A stretch of DNA of 64,000 nucleotides, taken from NCBI GenBank assembly GCA_018292915.2, contig JACVVK020000470.1, positions 317,501 through 381,500 on the forward strand, read 5' to 3'. Under the pieces are notes generated by a model, which worked only from the letters and a program-made list of their open reading frames with translations, was not told where the DNA came from and did no database searches. The stretch is from Batillaria attramentaria. Lineage: Eukaryota; Mollusca; Gastropoda; Batillariidae. Below are positions 61,784-64,000 of this stretch, in pieces. Position numbers and translations under genes: made by a program. How positions within the stretch are numbered: the stretch's first letter is position 1; the number at the start of each line of letters is the position of its first letter.

Positions 61784-62721
61784 CCGGTGTAGCATCCGGT
61801 CCGGTCCCCCCTCTGAAGTAGTCCCCCGGGGGACCAATTCGTGGCAAAAACTGCTCTATAATGGTCCCCCCCTTAGACATCCAGCCTCGTTTTCGACTGG
61901 TCCCCCTGGGCGATTTTGGTCCCCCCTCGCATCCAAAATAGGCCCCCTCTCGAACTGGTCCCCCTCTTTTCTAACCAATGTAGAGCTATGTCAGTATTTA
62001 TTTTTAACTTTATTGTTACAAAACTTTATTGTCCCCAAAAGCACAGGGCCATAGGAACATTTTTTTTTCCTTTTTTTTCCGATTTATGTGCTTGTTGTTA
62101 TTTTTGTGTGTGTGAGATATATTTGTTTGGTTGTGTTCTTGTTTCTTTCAGTTGTTTTTTTTTGCATTGGTTCTTTTTTGCTGTCCACATTTCCTGTCAT
62201 TTTTTTTAAACTGGAAATAGCATTTAGAGAATAACATCAAAGACCAAGTATCTAATATTTTCTATACAACGCCATAGAAAAAATATTTCTTCAAAATTAA
62301 GTAAGTGTCCATGACATGAAAACTAGTTGCCACCTTTGGCTTTCAGCGTACTTCAAGTAGACAGTCAAGACTGAGTACCAGTGTCTCAAATCATGACCCT
62401 TGAAACAACAAAAACAGCAGAAGACTAACAGTTCTCAGGCTGGTCTAAGGAGTGACACAAAAAACAGGAGCAAAGTGATGTCCAAGATTCATTATATAAA
62501 TTACTCTGTCTGTTTTCAATGGGGCCGATTGCCAAACTGGCCCGTATTTCAGCCACCTAGGTTGTCGGCCTGGAGCCTCTCTTGTGAACACATACACGGG
62601 CGTGTCCAAGAGGGTGGCTGCAGCAAATATCTCAACCTCGGTGGCCCAAGTACGGAATGAATTGTCGTGTACTTATAATTATAGGCATGTTTGACACGAG
62701 TCACGTGACGTGTCAAGAAGC

Positions 62722-62958
62722 GTGGCGACCGTTTTCTCATCCCACAAAAAAAAAAGAAAAGAAAAGAGAAAACAAATCTAAACTTTTAAAAGTGATTTAA
62801 CTTCGTAGATTTGCCGTTCTATGTAGCCTATACTTTTGTTTTTTAGTGGCGACCGTTTTCTCATCCCACAAAAAAAAAGAGAAAATAAAAAAACAAAAGT
62901 ATAGGCTACATAGAACGGCAAATCTACGAAGTTAAATCACTTTTAAAAGTTTAGATTT
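62722..62958. repeat. Perfect 71-bp inverted repeat with interleaved direct repeat
   Basis: A 71-bp arm at about 62774-62844 is exactly complementary to about 62888-62958. A direct repeat of about 33 bp (starting GTGGCGACCGTTTTCTCATC) precedes the first arm at 62722 and sits between the arms at 62846. Confidence 0.85.
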
Positions 62959-63042
62959 GACACTGTAACCTTGACCCAGTTCAAGATCATCTTGAATAAC
63001 ATCTCTGTACAAAAATGAAAATAATTATACATATAACGAAAG

Positions 63043-63083
<41 letters not shown>

Positions 63084-63222
63084 TGTGTGTTTGCGTGCGT
63101 GCGTGCGTGAGTGAGTGTGCACGCGTGCGTGCGTGCGTGCATAATGTGTGTGTGTGTGTGTGTGTTTGAGAGATGGGGGGAGGAGAGAAAGTGTGGGGGG
63201 CGAGAGAGAGAGAGAGAGAGAG
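63043..63222. repeat. TG, TGCG and GA microsatellite
   Basis: TG tract, GCGT repeats, a second TG tract and GA tracts, inside the fold-back element next to its right arm. Confidence 0.92.
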
Positions 63223-63555
63223 TGAGTGAGAGATCCAGAGTCACGTTTTCTACTGAGTTGACACACACTATAACAATAAAGTTAAAAATAAATACTGACA
63301 TAGCTCTACATTGGTTAGAAAAGAGGGGGACCAGTTCGAGAGGGGGCCTATTTTGGATGCGAGGGGGGACCAAAATCGCCCAGGGGGACCAGTCGAAAAC
63401 GAGGCTGGATGTCTAAGGGGGGACCATTATAGAGCAGTTTTTGCCACGAATTGGTCCCCCGGGGGACTGCTTCAGAGGGGGGACCGGACCGGATCCTACA
63501 CCGGGTACAGGGTTGGGGGCCTCGCTACTTTTGGCGATGCCCCCGGACGGGAATG

Positions 63556-64000
63556 GTCTCGGCCGTTCCGTATGGGAATTGGGATCTCTACTGAACGTGC
63601 ACACTGACTTGATATTGCGCGTGCGTGTGTACAAGAAAGGCAAATCAAATGTCAAATTAGAACACATAATCGAAACATGCAGACCGGCTTTGAGTAAGAC
63701 TGAAACCAGAATTTCAAATTCCAAATCTGACGTAAACCTCTTCACTGAGTGAAACATCCCAGTTTCCAGCGGCGTGTGTTCTCTGCCGACCCCGGCGACG
63801 GCCCAAATCAGACAAAGTCATGTTCAAATTGTCAGTGTTCTAATTTGAAATCAGATCTGAAATGCCACTTTGGGTTAAATCACTTTTTTAACGGCGTAAA
63901 ATCACAGGGTTAAGTTTCACTCGTATTTGACTGCTAAACTCTTCTCAAGCATTCTAGCTCAAATTTAAACATTTTCAAGCAGAAATGGATCATTCTCACC
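63556..64000. other. Intergenic DNA, no gene recognised
   Basis: Unique sequence after the fold-back element to the window edge. No motif recognised. Confidence 0.5.

Larger units (their letters stand above)
61166..63555. mobile_element. Fold-back element with long terminal inverted repeats
   Basis: Left arm 61166-61202 plus 61784-62018 (interrupted by a hairpin element) matches the complement of 63271-63555. Shared blocks include GTCCCCCGGGGGACCAATTC-type sequence and ATGTAGAGCTATGTCAGTAT. Arms are about 270-285 bp and the 1.25-kb interior is non-coding. No transposase is visible. Confidence 0.8.

Overview
This is nuclear DNA from an animal, most likely a marine mollusc and probably a gastropod. 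That placement is inference from the genes and the repeat content; no diagnostic marker is present. Genes are split into many short exons with GT-AG introns. Introns and intergenic DNA are packed with CA/TG microsatellites, tRNA-headed SINEs, LINE 3' tails and small terminal-inverted-repeat (TIR) elements.

Three protein-coding genes are supported. (1) UBE3B, a HECT-type E3 ubiquitin ligase, plus strand, 2542-29377, about 30 coding exons and about 1069 residues, with an N-terminal IQ motif and the catalytic Cys codon at 29276-29278. (2) RNF10, a RING-type E3 ubiquitin ligase, minus strand, 44772 down to 37057, 19 exons with consistent phases giving 823 residues. (3) A PRR11-like proline-rich gene, plus strand, 45825-49846, 7 exons and 452 residues. 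UBE3B and RNF10 converge tail to tail. RNF10 and the PRR11-like gene are head to head, with about 1 kb between start codons.

Layout: 1-2469 is a repeat-rich flank with one intact SINE. 2470-29377 is UBE3B, whose introns carry most of the mobile elements. 29378-37056 is intergenic, with a 60-bp and a 41-bp minisatellite and one TIR element. 37057-49846 holds RNF10 and the PRR11-like gene. 50166-53128 is a young, 5'-truncated LINE on the minus strand, bounded by a 13-bp target duplication and carrying one frameshift, probably inside the PRR11-like 3' UTR. 53142-64000 has no recognisable gene but has large inverted repeats, including a 581-bp hairpin element inserted into one arm of a larger fold-back element.

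UBE3B and RNF10 both act in ubiquitin transfer. Nothing here shows that they work together, and their proximity may be chance. The observations most worth following are six TIR elements with CAGG...CCTG ends and 5-6 bp target duplications, the nested fold-back element with its own empty site, and flanking zones where SINE copies carry extra 4-8 bp words such as CAGT, CTGA and CCGG. I found no CRISPR array, operon or other prokaryote-type system.
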